44,078 bases of DNA from a virus: positions 1 through 44,078 of the IMG/VR virus record IMGVR_UViG_3300048930_000249. The stretch is one strand, 5' to 3'. The notes below the pieces were generated by a model, which did no database searches, was not told the DNA's origin, and worked only from the letters and a program-made list of their open reading frames with translations. Made by a program: the position numbers and the translations under genes. Below, piece after piece: positions 22,909 to 31,441 of this stretch; the stretch's first letter is position 1; every line of letters begins with the position of its first letter.

Positions 22909-22935
22909 GGGGCGGTCTTCGGGCCGCCCTTTCCC
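22909..22935 (+). terminator. UUCG-loop terminator-like hairpin
   Basis: GGGCGGTC (22910-22917), loop TTCG, GGCCGCCC (22922-22929), then TTTCCC. An eight-pair stem (one G-T) with a UUCG tetraloop is very stable. It follows the head-associated protein gene inside the late operon and should reduce transcription of the tail genes. Internal attenuation or mRNA end protection are both possible. Confidence 0.65.
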
Positions 22936-22952
22936 ATTTCAGAAGGCATCTG

Positions 22953-23531
22953 ATGCTCGCACCTGTCCGCACCGTCGCACCGGCCGCGCCATTGCTGACC
23001 ATCGCGGACGCAAAGGCACATCTTCGCGTGGATCATGCGGACGAGGACGCGCTTATCAGCGGGCTCATCGACGCCGCACACGCTCACCTGGACGGCTACG
23101 GCGGCACGCTCGGCCGCGCGCTGATCACGCAGACGTGGACGGTGGATTTTCCCACGTTCATGAACCGCATGGACATTCCGCTCGGGCCGGTTCAGTCGGC
23201 CACGATCCAGTATTATGACAGCACAAACACGCAGCAGACGCTTACGACATCGGTCTATGACGTGCTTTCCGATGGTCTCGGCGGGCATGTCGTTCTGAAA
23301 TACAACCAGCAATGGCCGCAGACCTACACCCGCGATGATGCGGTAAAGATCACGTTCGTTGCCGGGTACGGTGCCACGGCCGCCCATGTTCCTGCCGCGA
23401 TCCGCTCGGCCATGCTGCTGATGATCGGGCACTGGTACGCCAACCGCGAGACGGTCGGCAGCACGCCCGGATCTGAATTGCCTTTTGCCGCTGCCGCACT
23501 TCTGGCGCCTTACCGCCGCGTCGGCACCTAA
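22953..23531 (+). CDS. Head-tail connector, gp6-like
   Basis: A 192-aa adaptor of the phage gp6-like head-tail connector family. LTIADAKAHLRVDHADEDAL followed by ISGLIDAAHAHLDGYGG is the characteristic helical start, and PAAIRSAMLLMIGHWYANRE the characteristic helical end; a beta insert with DIPLGPVQSATIQYYDS lies between. ATG 22953 is preceded by AGAAGG; the longer upstream extension reads into the terminator hairpin and is rejected. Confidence 0.9.
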   Translation: MLAPVRTVAPAAPLLTIADAKAHLRVDHADEDALISGLIDAAHAHLDGYGGTLGRALITQTWTVDFPTFMNRMDIPLGPVQSATIQYYDSTNTQQTLTTSVYDVLSDGLGGHVVLKYNQQWPQTYTRDDAVKITFVAGYGATAAHVPAAIRSAMLLMIGHWYANRETVGSTPGSELPFAAAALLAPYRRVGT

Positions 23532-23555
23532 CCCTTCCCACCACAGGAGATAGAA

Positions 23556-23966
23556 ATGGCAGACATCACCATTACCGCGGCCAACGTGCTCGCAGGCGCG
23601 GGCGCGGACACCGAGAACGGCACGCTGGGCGCGGCCGTCACGGCTGGCCAGGCACTCTACAAGGCGGCCGCTGACGGCAAGTGGTATCTTGCCGACAACA
23701 ATGCGGCGTCGGCTGAGGTGCGCCAAGCCAAGGGCATCGCCCTCAACGGCGGCGGGGCCGGTCAGCCGGTGCGCGTGCTCAAGTCCGGTCTCTGCACCAT
23801 CGGCGGCACGATGACGGCGGGCGTGGCCTATTATCTCAGCGACACGCCGGGCGGCATCTGCCCGGTGGGCGATGTTGGTGCTGGCGAGTACAGCTGCCTC
23901 ATCGGCATGGCCACGACGACGGCCATTCTCGACGTGCGGTTCCAGTACAGCGGCGTTTCGCTCTAA
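23556..23966 (+). CDS. Phage head/decoration-type protein
   Basis: A 136-aa Ala/Gly-rich beta protein starting MADITITAANVLAGAGADTE, with TAGQALYKAAADGKWYLADN and AKGIALNGGGAGQPVRVLKS, a common siphophage pattern resembling capsid-cement or surface proteins. GGAG lies just upstream of ATG. Its location between connectors suggests a virion component. Exact role unknown. Confidence 0.75.
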   Translation: MADITITAANVLAGAGADTENGTLGAAVTAGQALYKAAADGKWYLADNNAASAEVRQAKGIALNGGGAGQPVRVLKSGLCTIGGTMTAGVAYYLSDTPGGICPVGDVGAGEYSCLIGMATTTAILDVRFQYSGVSL

Positions 23967-23969
23967 CAC

Positions 23970-24296
23970 ATGGACGCGGGCCGCCTGGATCGCCGGATCG
24001 TCCTGAAGACGAGGAAGACAGGCGCCAACAGCTTCGGCGAGCCCCTGGACGAATGGACGACGCTGGCCACTGTCTGGGCCAACGTCACTCCGGTCAGCGA
24101 TGGCGAGCGGTGGCGGGCGGGTGAGACGCTGGCGGCGAAAGCCTGCCGGTTCACGATCCGCTGGTCTGCCGGCGTGGCCGTGCTCGATCCGCGCGACCAG
24201 ATCACCTACGACGGCCGCACCTGGGACATTCAGGGCGTCAAGGAGATCGGGCGCCGCGAGATGATCGAGATCACGGCGGCGGCGAGGGCGGAATAG
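23970..24296 (+). CDS. Head-tail adaptor (SPP1 gp16 / HK97 gp7-type)
   Basis: A 108-aa stopper/adaptor protein: MDAGRLDRRIVLKTRKTG, then LATVWANVTPVSDGERWRAG and ITYDGRTWDIQGVKEIGRRE define the small beta-barrel head-tail joining family. Four bp separate it from the previous gene. Full family length. Confidence 0.9.
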   Translation: MDAGRLDRRIVLKTRKTGANSFGEPLDEWTTLATVWANVTPVSDGERWRAGETLAAKACRFTIRWSAGVAVLDPRDQITYDGRTWDIQGVKEIGRREMIEITAAARAE

Positions 24297-24298
24297 TC

Positions 24299-24865
24299 AT
24301 GACCATGACGATCTCGACATCGGGCTTTCGTGCTCTCGATCAGGCGCTTGCGGAGCTACCCAAAAGCACGGCCCGGAGCGTCCTGATCCGCACACTCAAG
24401 AAGGCGGGCCAGCCGATTGCCGACGAGGCCAGCCGCCTCGCTCCGGTGGACACCGGAAAGCTGCGAGACCGGATCATAGTTTCGGCCCGGCTCAAGAACA
24501 AGGTCGGCGGCGCGGAGTTCGCGGCGGCGATGCGCGCGGGGCTCGGCAAGGCGGCGGCTGTGTCTGCCCTTCGGCAAGCGCGGCGTGATGCCGGAGGCGG
24601 TTCCTTTGCGGAGATGTTTGTGGGCCCGGCGCGGGGCGTTCTGGCCTATGCCCATCTGGTCGAGTTCGGCACCGTCAAGAACCCGCCCAAGCCATTCATG
24701 CGCCCGGCATGGGACGGCAACAAGCGCCAGGCGCTCGACATCATCCGCCGTGAACTCGGCACCGAGATCATCATGGCGGCGAAACGGCTCGCTCGGAGCA
24801 AGAAATCGGCGGACGTGAAATACCGCGCCAGCCTTGCGGCCATGATGGCGGTCGAGGCCGGCTAA
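24299..24865 (+). CDS. HK97 gp10-like neck protein
   Basis: A 188-aa tail-completion protein of the HK97 gp10 family. Motifs are TSGFRALDQALAELPKSTAR, ASRLAPVDTGKLRDRIIV and the conserved AHLVEFGTVKNPPKPFMRPA. The C-terminus is a basic helix. It starts 2 bp after the previous stop and its TAA overlaps the next ATG. It is part of the collar joining head and tail. Confidence 0.92.
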   Translation: MTMTISTSGFRALDQALAELPKSTARSVLIRTLKKAGQPIADEASRLAPVDTGKLRDRIIVSARLKNKVGGAEFAAAMRAGLGKAAAVSALRQARRDAGGGSFAEMFVGPARGVLAYAHLVEFGTVKNPPKPFMRPAWDGNKRQALDIIRRELGTEIIMAAKRLARSKKSADVKYRASLAAMMAVEAG

Positions 24866-25260
24866 TGGAAGAGGCACTGCGGACTTTCCTGCTCGCCGGA
24901 ACGGATCTGGCGGCACTCGTCGGCACGCGCGTTCACTGGGTGCGGTCGCCGCAAGCGGCCGCTTCGCCCCGGATCGTTCTCTACCGGATCAGTGGGCTCC
25001 GCGACATGCACATGCAAGGCCCGTCAGGGCTGGTGGCGAGCCGCGTCCAGGTGGATTGCATCGGCGCCAGCTACGGCAGCGCCAAGCCGCTCGCGCGGGC
25101 CGTGGAAGCCCGCCTGAGCGGCTACAGCGGCACGGCCAGCGGCATCCGGTTTGAAGGCTGCTTTCTGATCGGAGAGCGCGACGATTTCGAGGACACGGAC
25201 ACGCCCGACAAGCTGTTCCGCACCTCGCTTGATTTCAACATCTGGCACAAGGAAGCCTGA
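24865..25260 (+). CDS. Tail completion protein, DUF3168
   Basis: A 131-aa protein. MEEALRTFLLAGTDLAALVG, TRVHWVRSPQ, PRIVLYRISG and SRVQVDCIGASYGSAKPLAR form the DUF3168 (gpU-like terminator) pattern. It caps the tail tube at the head-proximal end by family knowledge. Translation is coupled to the previous gene (TAATG). Confidence 0.9.
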   Translation: MEEALRTFLLAGTDLAALVGTRVHWVRSPQAAASPRIVLYRISGLRDMHMQGPSGLVASRVQVDCIGASYGSAKPLARAVEARLSGYSGTASGIRFEGCFLIGERDDFEDTDTPDKLFRTSLDFNIWHKEA

Positions 25261-25262
25261 AC

Positions 25263-25673
25263 ATGCCCACGTCAGCAGTGATCGGTTATAACACCGATTT
25301 CTCGATCTATAACGGCTCGTCCTACGTCCTGGTGGCGGAAGTCACCTCGATCACCTGGCCGGGCTATGCCCGTGATGCCATCGACGCCACGCACATGAAC
25401 TCCGAGGATCAGTTCCGCGAGTTCATTCCGGGCCTCATGGACGCCGGCGAAGTCACCATCGAGATGAATTACGTTCCGAACCATGCGGACGTGATCATCG
25501 CGGCGCTGACGGCGGCCAGTGTCGGGCAGTTCAAGATTGCCCACGGCACCGGCGCCAACGTGGTTTTCAACGCCATCGTGACCTCCTATCAGCCGCAGTC
25601 GCCGGTTGACGACAAGATGACTGCCTCGGCGACGTTCAAACTGACCGGCAAGCCGACCTGGGCCGCTGCCTAA
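25263..25673 (+). CDS. Major tail tube protein
   Basis: A 136-aa tail tube subunit: EVTSITWPGYARDAIDATHM, NSEDQFREFIPGLMDAGEVT and the closing DKMTASATFKLTGKPTW are the lambda V/HK97-type tube fold marks. No C-terminal Ig-like extension is present, so the tube should be smooth. It lies directly before the tail chaperones, the standard order. Confidence 0.92.
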   Translation: MPTSAVIGYNTDFSIYNGSSYVLVAEVTSITWPGYARDAIDATHMNSEDQFREFIPGLMDAGEVTIEMNYVPNHADVIIAALTAASVGQFKIAHGTGANVVFNAIVTSYQPQSPVDDKMTASATFKLTGKPTWAAA

Positions 25674-25987
25674 TGGCGAACCCGCATCGTGGCGAAGTCG
25701 AACTGAAGGCGGGCGAGAAGACATTCACGCTGGCCTTTACGATCAACTCGGTGTGTGAACTCGAAACGGCGCTGGACAGGCCGCTGATGGACATCGTGGC
25801 CGATATGGGCAGGCTTACGACCATCCGCGCGGTTCTCTGGGCGGGCCTGCGGCATCATCACAAGATGACGCTGGAGGCCGCTGGCGACGTGATGCAGGAA
25901 GCGGGCGCACCGGCGACAGCCGAGGCGATCAACGCGGCGCTGTCGAAGGCCTTTCCGCAGCCGGAGCCCGGCGTAAAAAACGGGTAG
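25673..25987 (+). CDS. Tail assembly chaperone, GTA-type (G-like)
   Basis: A 104-aa protein of the gene-transfer-agent tail chaperone type: HRGEVELKAGEKTFTLAFTI, NSVCELETALDRPLMDIVAD, TIRAVLWAGLRHHHKMTLEA. It ends PQPEPGVKNG, and the codons GTA AAA AAC form a canonical -1 slippery heptamer seven codons-worth of bases before the stop region, so a fraction of ribosomes should continue into the frame that ends at 26328, giving a 218-aa fusion like lambda gpGT. Confidence 0.9.
   Translation: MANPHRGEVELKAGEKTFTLAFTINSVCELETALDRPLMDIVADMGRLTTIRAVLWAGLRHHHKMTLEAAGDVMQEAGAPATAEAINAALSKAFPQPEPGVKNG
25975..25981 (+). promoter_or_regulatory. Programmed -1 frameshift site A AAA AAC
   Basis: In the reading frame of the chaperone the bases read GTA AAA AAC GGG TAG, so A-AAA-AAC is an exact X XXY YYZ heptamer. 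Shifting by -1 leads into an open frame (CGG GTA GAG CCG...) without a stop until 26328. The position between the two tail chaperones is where nearly all siphophages frameshift. Confidence 0.85.
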
Positions 25988-26031
25988 AGCCGGGAGCGCA
26001 AACCGACTGGGCCGCGCTGCACCTGAATTGG

Positions 26032-26328
26032 GTGGCGGCGGGCCTCGAGCCGGGGCGCTTCTGGCTGATCACGCCGAGAGAGGTTGACCGCGAGATGCGC
26101 GGCACCAAGCGGCGGCTCGAACGCGAGGCCGATGAGCGCATGTCGCTCGCCTGGCACATCGTGGCCCTCGACCGCACGAAGAAACTGCCGAAGCTGGAAA
26201 CGCTGCTCATTGGCAACAAGGGCACGCGCAACAGACGGCGCCAGACGCCCGACGAACACCTCGTCGCCATGAAGTCCATTTTCCTCGCCTTTGGCGGGAA
26301 CCCCGAGGAGCTGAAGACGCTGCAATGA
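26032..26328 (+). CDS. Tail chaperone second part (T-like), made by frameshift
   Basis: This frame has only a GTG as conventional start (26032), but is open upstream to the slippery site at 25975, reading RVEPGAQTDWAALHLNWVAA before LEPGRFWLITPREVDREMRG. It is therefore most likely the C-terminal part of a frameshifted fusion (25673-26328), and not an independent gene. The stop overlaps the tape-measure start (ATGA). The extension usually binds the tape measure during tail assembly. Confidence 0.8.
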   Translation: MAAGLEPGRFWLITPREVDREMRGTKRRLEREADERMSLAWHIVALDRTKKLPKLETLLIGNKGTRNRRRQTPDEHLVAMKSIFLAFGGNPEELKTLQ

Positions 26329-27929
26329 GCCAGGCTGAAATCGGCAACCTTAGAGTCCGCATGGGGATTGACACGGCGCAATTTGCCGCCGGTGTGAGGC
26401 AGGCGCAGGGATCGCTAGCCGGTCTTATGGGTTCTCTCAAAGGGCTTGCAGCCGGGCTCTCGGCGGTCGCTGTCAGTTCTGCCATCATTGGTGCCGCCAA
26501 GGCTATTGCAGACATTGGCGGCGTTGCATCAACGATTGGCATCAGCGCAGAGCAACTTCAGGCTTTCCAAAAGCAGGCTATTGCGGTGGGCGCGTCAACG
26601 GATTCGCTCGTCAAGGGTCTACAGTCAATCGCGGAGCAATCCGTAGATACCAGTTCCAAACTTGCACAGCTATTCGAAGCGAATGGCCTGACGGTGAAGG
26701 GCAAACAGGTCAACCAGATCATCCGTGAATTCATGGAGCTGGTTCGCAACGCTAGAACTCCTGCCGAACAGCTGGCGATCATGACCGACGTTCTCGGCAA
26801 GAGAGTTGGCCGTGATCTCGTCGAGGCATTCCGCGAGGGATCATCCGGCGCGGATCGCGCCATGAAGAGCATGATCGAGTCTGGCACACTCCACACGAAT
26901 GCCGAAGTGGCCCGGCTCGAAAAACTGGAAGATCAGTACAACGAAGTAACCGACCGCATCGCCACCTACTGGCAAAAGATGATTGTGGGCATCGTCAGCG
27001 GCATCGACAAGATGGTTGCGGCTTCTGAGGCGGCCGCCGCTCAGCTGCCTAAGGTGGAAAACGGGCAGATCATGGGCCGTGGCGGTCGCGGCATCTTGGC
27101 TCCGATCAATTTTCCTCCCGGCTTTGGTGGAAACCAGAAAGAGGAGCCGCGCATTTCCGGGTTTGGCTCGACCGGCGGTCCAAATGAGTTTGCGGCGGTG
27201 CCATTGCCGGTCAAGATCACTGTCCTGCCGACTGAGCCAGAGGAGAAGGAAAAGGCCAAGGCTCAAGTCGCAGACCTTCTGCCGCCGATCCCGCCCGGCA
27301 CGCTGGAGGACATTTACGGCGCGGGCGAAGCGGTCCACTCGCTGGAAGTCGCGTTCCAGGAGGCCCAGTGGGGCGCGGGCGCGTTCTCCGACAGCCTCCT
27401 GTCCATTGGTGACAGCATCCAGAACAGCCTGAGCGGCGCACTCTCCGGCCTCATCACCGGGACAATGAGCGTTCAAGAAGCCTTTGCGTCGATGGTTCAG
27501 TCCATCGTCCAAAGTCTTGCCGATCTTGCGGCCGAGCTGCTGACGAACATGGCGTTTCGGTTCCTGCTTCAGGCCTTGGGCGGCGGTGGTGGTGCCGGTT
27601 TCAATCTCGGTGGCATGGCCTTCGGCGGCCTCTACGCTGACGGCGGCTATCTCGGTTCCGGCAAGTGGGGCATCGCGGGCGAAGCAGGCCCCGAGATCAT
27701 CCACGGCCCGGCACGCATCACGCCGATGGACAAGATGGGCGGCGGTGGCGAGGTGAGCATCTCAATCAACAACTACGCCGGCGCCCAGGTGCAGACCCGC
27801 CGCGGTGCCAATGGCAGGATCGACATCGACTTGCTTAAGGCCGATATCGCGGCGGACCTTGCGCGGGGTGGGAATGTCATTTCACAAGCCGTAGAGCGAG
27901 GCTACGGCCTCCGCAGGGCGGGCCGCTGA
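26325..27929 (+). CDS. Tail tape measure protein
   Basis: A 534-aa protein fixing tail length. The N-terminus (LRVRMGIDTAQFAAGVRQAQ) and hydrophobic helices (LAAGLSAVAVSSAIIGAAKA) are typical. The middle is helical with a Pro-rich linker (245-330). The C-terminus shows MAFGGLYADGGYLGSGKWGI and AGEAGPEIIH, the marker of lambda H-like tape measures. At ~1.5 angstrom per residue it would specify a short tail of roughly 80 nm. Confidence 0.9.
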   Translation: MSQAEIGNLRVRMGIDTAQFAAGVRQAQGSLAGLMGSLKGLAAGLSAVAVSSAIIGAAKAIADIGGVASTIGISAEQLQAFQKQAIAVGASTDSLVKGLQSIAEQSVDTSSKLAQLFEANGLTVKGKQVNQIIREFMELVRNARTPAEQLAIMTDVLGKRVGRDLVEAFREGSSGADRAMKSMIESGTLHTNAEVARLEKLEDQYNEVTDRIATYWQKMIVGIVSGIDKMVAASEAAAAQLPKVENGQIMGRGGRGILAPINFPPGFGGNQKEEPRISGFGSTGGPNEFAAVPLPVKITVLPTEPEEKEKAKAQVADLLPPIPPGTLEDIYGAGEAVHSLEVAFQEAQWGAGAFSDSLLSIGDSIQNSLSGALSGLITGTMSVQEAFASMVQSIVQSLADLAAELLTNMAFRFLLQALGGGGGAGFNLGGMAFGGLYADGGYLGSGKWGIAGEAGPEIIHGPARITPMDKMGGGGEVSISINNYAGAQVQTRRGANGRIDIDLLKADIAADLARGGNVISQAVERGYGLRRAGR

Positions 27930-28429
27930 TGCCGATCTCGCAAGCCCTGAAGGAGATCTACGCATCCGCACCGGCCACGCAACGCTATATCGAGACGCTT
28001 GCCTTCGGGCACTCCCTGTTCCCTCAGACCTATTACCTGACGAACGACAACGCCGCATGGGATTTCCTGCTCGAAAGCGGGCAGCTCGTGACCTTTGCGC
28101 CGATGCCGTTCCGTATCGTCCTCCCCACGCTGGACGGCAAGGGGCAACAGGATCTCGCCTTGACGCTGGCCAATATCGGCCGCGACCTGGTGGACCCGCT
28201 GGAGGCGGCAATTGCGCTGCCGTCAGAGCCGATCAAATGCACGTACCGGGTTTATATCGACACGCCCTCGACCTCCCCGCAGAACACGCCGCCGCTGGTG
28301 CTGACCATCACCGGCGTCAGTGTGACGGCTGAGGCGGTTTCCGCAACCGCGACGCGGACTGACGTTCTCAGCCGGGCCTTCCCGTTCAATTTCTACCAGT
28401 ACACGCAATTTCCGGGTCTCAGGCGATGA
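27929..28429 (+). CDS. DUF1833 tail protein
   Basis: A 166-aa protein starting MPISQALKEIYASAPATQRY, with FRIVLPTLDGKGQQDLALTL and RAFPFNFYQYTQFPGLRR at the end, matching the DUF1833 family found between tape measure and NlpC genes of alphaproteobacterial siphophages. A distal-tail or baseplate hub component by context. TGATG coupling to the tape measure. Confidence 0.87.
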   Translation: MPISQALKEIYASAPATQRYIETLAFGHSLFPQTYYLTNDNAAWDFLLESGQLVTFAPMPFRIVLPTLDGKGQQDLALTLANIGRDLVDPLEAAIALPSEPIKCTYRVYIDTPSTSPQNTPPLVLTITGVSVTAEAVSATATRTDVLSRAFPFNFYQYTQFPGLRR

Positions 28430-28821
28430 ACATGGACGCTTTCATCGGCCTGCCGTACCGGGAAGGGGCGAGGGGGCCGGACGCATTCGACTGCTATGGC
28501 CTCGTCGCTGCGGTCCTGCGGGCCGTCAGGGGCATCGAACTGCCGGACTGGCACGCAGCTGCCTCCGGCCAGCAAGCGGCCTCACGGGCCATCTCTGCGG
28601 CGCTGGCGGGGGAGGTGGCGGGCGGCCGCTCCGTCCTGGTGGCGGAACCGGAGAATTTTGACGTGGCCATCGTCGGCTCAAACCACCGGCCGCACCATGT
28701 CGGCATTGTCTATGACGGCGGCGTTCTGCACGCTTCCCGCGCCTTCGGCTCGGCGTGGCATCCGATCCCGCGTTTCAGGACGCTGTACCCGCGCACGGAG
28801 TTCTATAGATGGCAGCCATAG
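28426..28821 (+). CDS. NlpC/P60-type tail-tip peptidase (K-like)
   Basis: A 131-aa cysteine peptidase. FIGLPYREGARGPDAFDCYG carries the catalytic Cys23 and HHVGIVYDGGVLHASRAFG the catalytic His91. Such enzymes cleave peptidoglycan peptides as the tail tip crosses the wall. ATGA overlap with the DUF1833 gene, and a 13-bp overlap with the tip protein gene. It is the K-like domain only, without an N-terminal JAB protease. Confidence 0.9.
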   Translation: MNMDAFIGLPYREGARGPDAFDCYGLVAAVLRAVRGIELPDWHAAASGQQAASRAISAALAGEVAGGRSVLVAEPENFDVAIVGSNHRPHHVGIVYDGGVLHASRAFGSAWHPIPRFRTLYPRTEFYRWQP

Positions 28822-31043
28822 TCCTGCTGCGGAACCCGCTCGCGCCTCACCTTCGGGAGATGGTGGAGATCGAGGCCGGAACGCGCGTGATCGACTGGCT
28901 ACAGGCCAATCATCCGACCGGCTTCGGCGTGCCGATCCGGTTCTACGTCAACAGCATGGAGAAGGCGCTCGACGATCTCGACTATGCGGTCGGCGCCGAT
29001 GACGTGGTCGTGATTGCGCTCATGCCCGCTGAGCCGATCTCGCTGACCTCGATTGCGATCAGCTTCGCCATCTCTGCGGCGCTGGCAGCGATCTCCTTCG
29101 CGGTCAACTATTTCTTCTTCCGGCCAAAGGAGACGTCCGGCGGGCTCAAGGGCGAGAAACGCTCCGTCTATGACATTTCGACCGATCAGAACTCTGCCCG
29201 ACTTGGCGAGGCAATCCCGGTTCTCTACGGAACGGCGATATTCTCGCCCGACTATGTTGCCCAACCATACACCTGGTACTCATGGAGCCTGGCGAACAAT
29301 GGCGAGGCGCTGAACGGCATTCAGTATCTGGACCTGATCCTGTGTGTTGGCCAGGGCAACGTGGACGTGACGGACGTCTTTGTCGGTGACAGCGATGTCA
29401 CCACGCTCACCTCTGGCGTCGTCACCTATCAGGTTTTCAAGCCATCGCAGCACAACTCGACGATGGGCACGATTGCCGCGGCGATGGGCTCCGGGTTCTT
29501 CGAGAACGTCATCACATCGACGGAAGTCTCTAACCAGGAATTGCCAGATCAGGGCTCAACTGCCGGGTATTATGTCACGGGCAAGCCTGGGGCGAGAGGG
29601 AACCGGTTTCAGGTTGATCTCGTCTGCCCGAACGGCCTGTTTTTTGTTGATGCCAATGGCGACGACATAGATCCGTGGTCGCGTCAGGTGCGCGTTGACT
29701 GGCAGGAGATCGACGACAACGACGTCCAGAGCGGCACGGTCTACAGCCAGACGCTCACGATGTCTTCGTTCGCACCAAACGTTACGAACCGCGCGGTTCT
29801 GGCCTCTCCGATGCGCCGGACATTCACGATAACGGCAGTCAAGTCGGCACGCTGGGCAGTGAAGATTACCCGGCTGGACACCGCGCCAAAGCCTCAGAAG
29901 GGCAATTCGCTGATCGTCTGGACGGGGCTGAAGCTGATTGCGGATTACCCGGCAACGCCGGTCTACGGCAACGTGACGCTGCTGGCCTGCCGCGTCAAGG
30001 CATCGCGCGGCCTTGGCTCCGATGCAGCGGTTCGGGTGAGAGTGAAGGCCACGCGGCGTCTGACGCCTCCGACCGGCGGCACGGAGGCGCAATCGACGAG
30101 CGGCGCGGACGCCTTTGCGGACGTCTATGTCAACACGGTTTACGGCGCGGCGCGGCCTCGCGCGGAACTCGACACGGCAACGCTGACGACGCTTCGCACC
30201 ACCTGGGCGAGCTACCAGTTCAACCATGTCTTCCGCGACCGCATCACGGTATGGGAGGCGCTTCGCACCATCACGACGCCATTCGGCGCTGAACCGCTGC
30301 CGGTGGGACAGGTCATGTCGGTGGCACAGGATGGCGTCAAGTCCGTGCGTTCGGCGCTGTTCACCGATGCGAACATCATCGCCGGTTCGATGGACGTGGG
30401 CTATTCCTTCGACGAGGAAGGCGCGGCGGATGGCGTCGAGATCGAATATCTGGACCCGAAGGACTTCCGGCAGAGCTATGGACTTTGGCCGGCCAATTCC
30501 GTCCGTCCTGACCGCTTCACGGTGCCCGGCATCACCAGCGCCACGCACGCGGCGCAATATGCCCGGCTGACGTGGCAGCGCAGCCAGTCGCAGCGGAAGC
30601 GCATCACGTTCGACACCGAGCTTGAAGGCCTGATCCTGCAATTGGGCGACCGGATCGGCGTCTCGCACAATGTCCCGAAGTGGGGCGACGGCGGCCTGGT
30701 GATCTCGATGACCGGCAACACGCTCACCGTGGATAAGAACCTCGACTGGTCAGGTGGTCAAAAGCAGATCCTGCTCCGCAGGCCTGACGGCAGCGTGACG
30801 GACCCGATCACGGTGACGCGCGGCACACAGGACAACAAGGTCGTGCTGCCCTCGGCCGCACCGACAACCATAAACTACGATAACGACAATGAATACACGT
30901 CCTTCGCATTCGGCGCGTCCACCACGCTGGTTCGGGATTTCGTCGTCATTGCCACCAGGCCAACAGGGGAGAACACCGTCACAGTAGAGGCCGTCAACTA
31001 TGCGCCGTCGATTTTCACCGGCGCCATGAGTTACATGGCCTAG
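28809..31043 (+). CDS. Tail tip / host specificity protein, TipJ family
   Basis: A 744-aa central tail-tip protein. The N-terminus contains a ubiquitin-like I-type region (residues ~1-75) followed by a hydrophobic stretch (ISFAISAALAAISFAVNYFF) as in gpI/J fusions. RLGEAIPVLYGTAIFSPDYV is the conserved J-like motif. The rest consists of fibronectin-like and tip domains (TLTVDKNLDWSGGQKQILLR). The hydrophobic region probably takes part in membrane passage of DNA. Receptor contact is likely shared with downstream fibres. Confidence 0.9.
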   Translation: MAAIVLLRNPLAPHLREMVEIEAGTRVIDWLQANHPTGFGVPIRFYVNSMEKALDDLDYAVGADDVVVIALMPAEPISLTSIAISFAISAALAAISFAVNYFFFRPKETSGGLKGEKRSVYDISTDQNSARLGEAIPVLYGTAIFSPDYVAQPYTWYSWSLANNGEALNGIQYLDLILCVGQGNVDVTDVFVGDSDVTTLTSGVVTYQVFKPSQHNSTMGTIAAAMGSGFFENVITSTEVSNQELPDQGSTAGYYVTGKPGARGNRFQVDLVCPNGLFFVDANGDDIDPWSRQVRVDWQEIDDNDVQSGTVYSQTLTMSSFAPNVTNRAVLASPMRRTFTITAVKSARWAVKITRLDTAPKPQKGNSLIVWTGLKLIADYPATPVYGNVTLLACRVKASRGLGSDAAVRVRVKATRRLTPPTGGTEAQSTSGADAFADVYVNTVYGAARPRAELDTATLTTLRTTWASYQFNHVFRDRITVWEALRTITTPFGAEPLPVGQVMSVAQDGVKSVRSALFTDANIIAGSMDVGYSFDEEGAADGVEIEYLDPKDFRQSYGLWPANSVRPDRFTVPGITSATHAAQYARLTWQRSQSQRKRITFDTELEGLILQLGDRIGVSHNVPKWGDGGLVISMTGNTLTVDKNLDWSGGQKQILLRRPDGSVTDPITVTRGTQDNKVVLPSAAPTTINYDNDNEYTSFAFGASTTLVRDFVVIATRPTGENTVTVEAVNYAPSIFTGAMSYMA

Positions 31044-31045
31044 CC

Positions 31046-31441
31046 ATGCCGACGCAGTACCCGGAGACCTTTCCGCAGCCGCTTCTGCAAGGGTTCAGCA
31101 TGTCGGTCGCATCCGGTGTGATCCGCAGCGACATGGACACGCACCAGGCACAGCGCCGGGTGTTCAGCACCATGCCGCACGTCTTTTCCATGTCCTTCAT
31201 CCTGTCTTTGGTGGAGTGGGACGCCTGGGCGCGCTGGGTGGCGGAGTACGGGTTCCGCTGGTTCGAGATCGAGATTCCGACGATGTACGCAGGCCGCGAG
31301 ACGCTCGACAAGAAGGCAACGCTGATCCGGCTGACGGCAGTCGGCGCGGCCGCTCCGGTGAGCGGTCAGCATGTTCAGATCGCGGTGACAGCGGAAATCG
31401 CGCCATCGGCAATTGCTGACTATATCGAGAACGCGCCGTGA
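31046..31441 (+). CDS. Tail-tip accessory protein, copy A
   Basis: A 131-aa protein starting MPTQYPETFPQPLLQGFSMS, with VFSMSFILSLVEWDAWARWV and IAVTAEIAPSAIADYIE. It has the same order of motifs as the next gene product (YPx3PxPL, GV/R, QRR, VFxxS, WxxW, YGxxW), so the two are tandem paralogues. Virion role at the tail tip is inferred from position. Function unknown. Confidence 0.75.
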   Translation: MPTQYPETFPQPLLQGFSMSVASGVIRSDMDTHQAQRRVFSTMPHVFSMSFILSLVEWDAWARWVAEYGFRWFEIEIPTMYAGRETLDKKATLIRLTAVGAAAPVSGQHVQIAVTAEIAPSAIADYIENAP

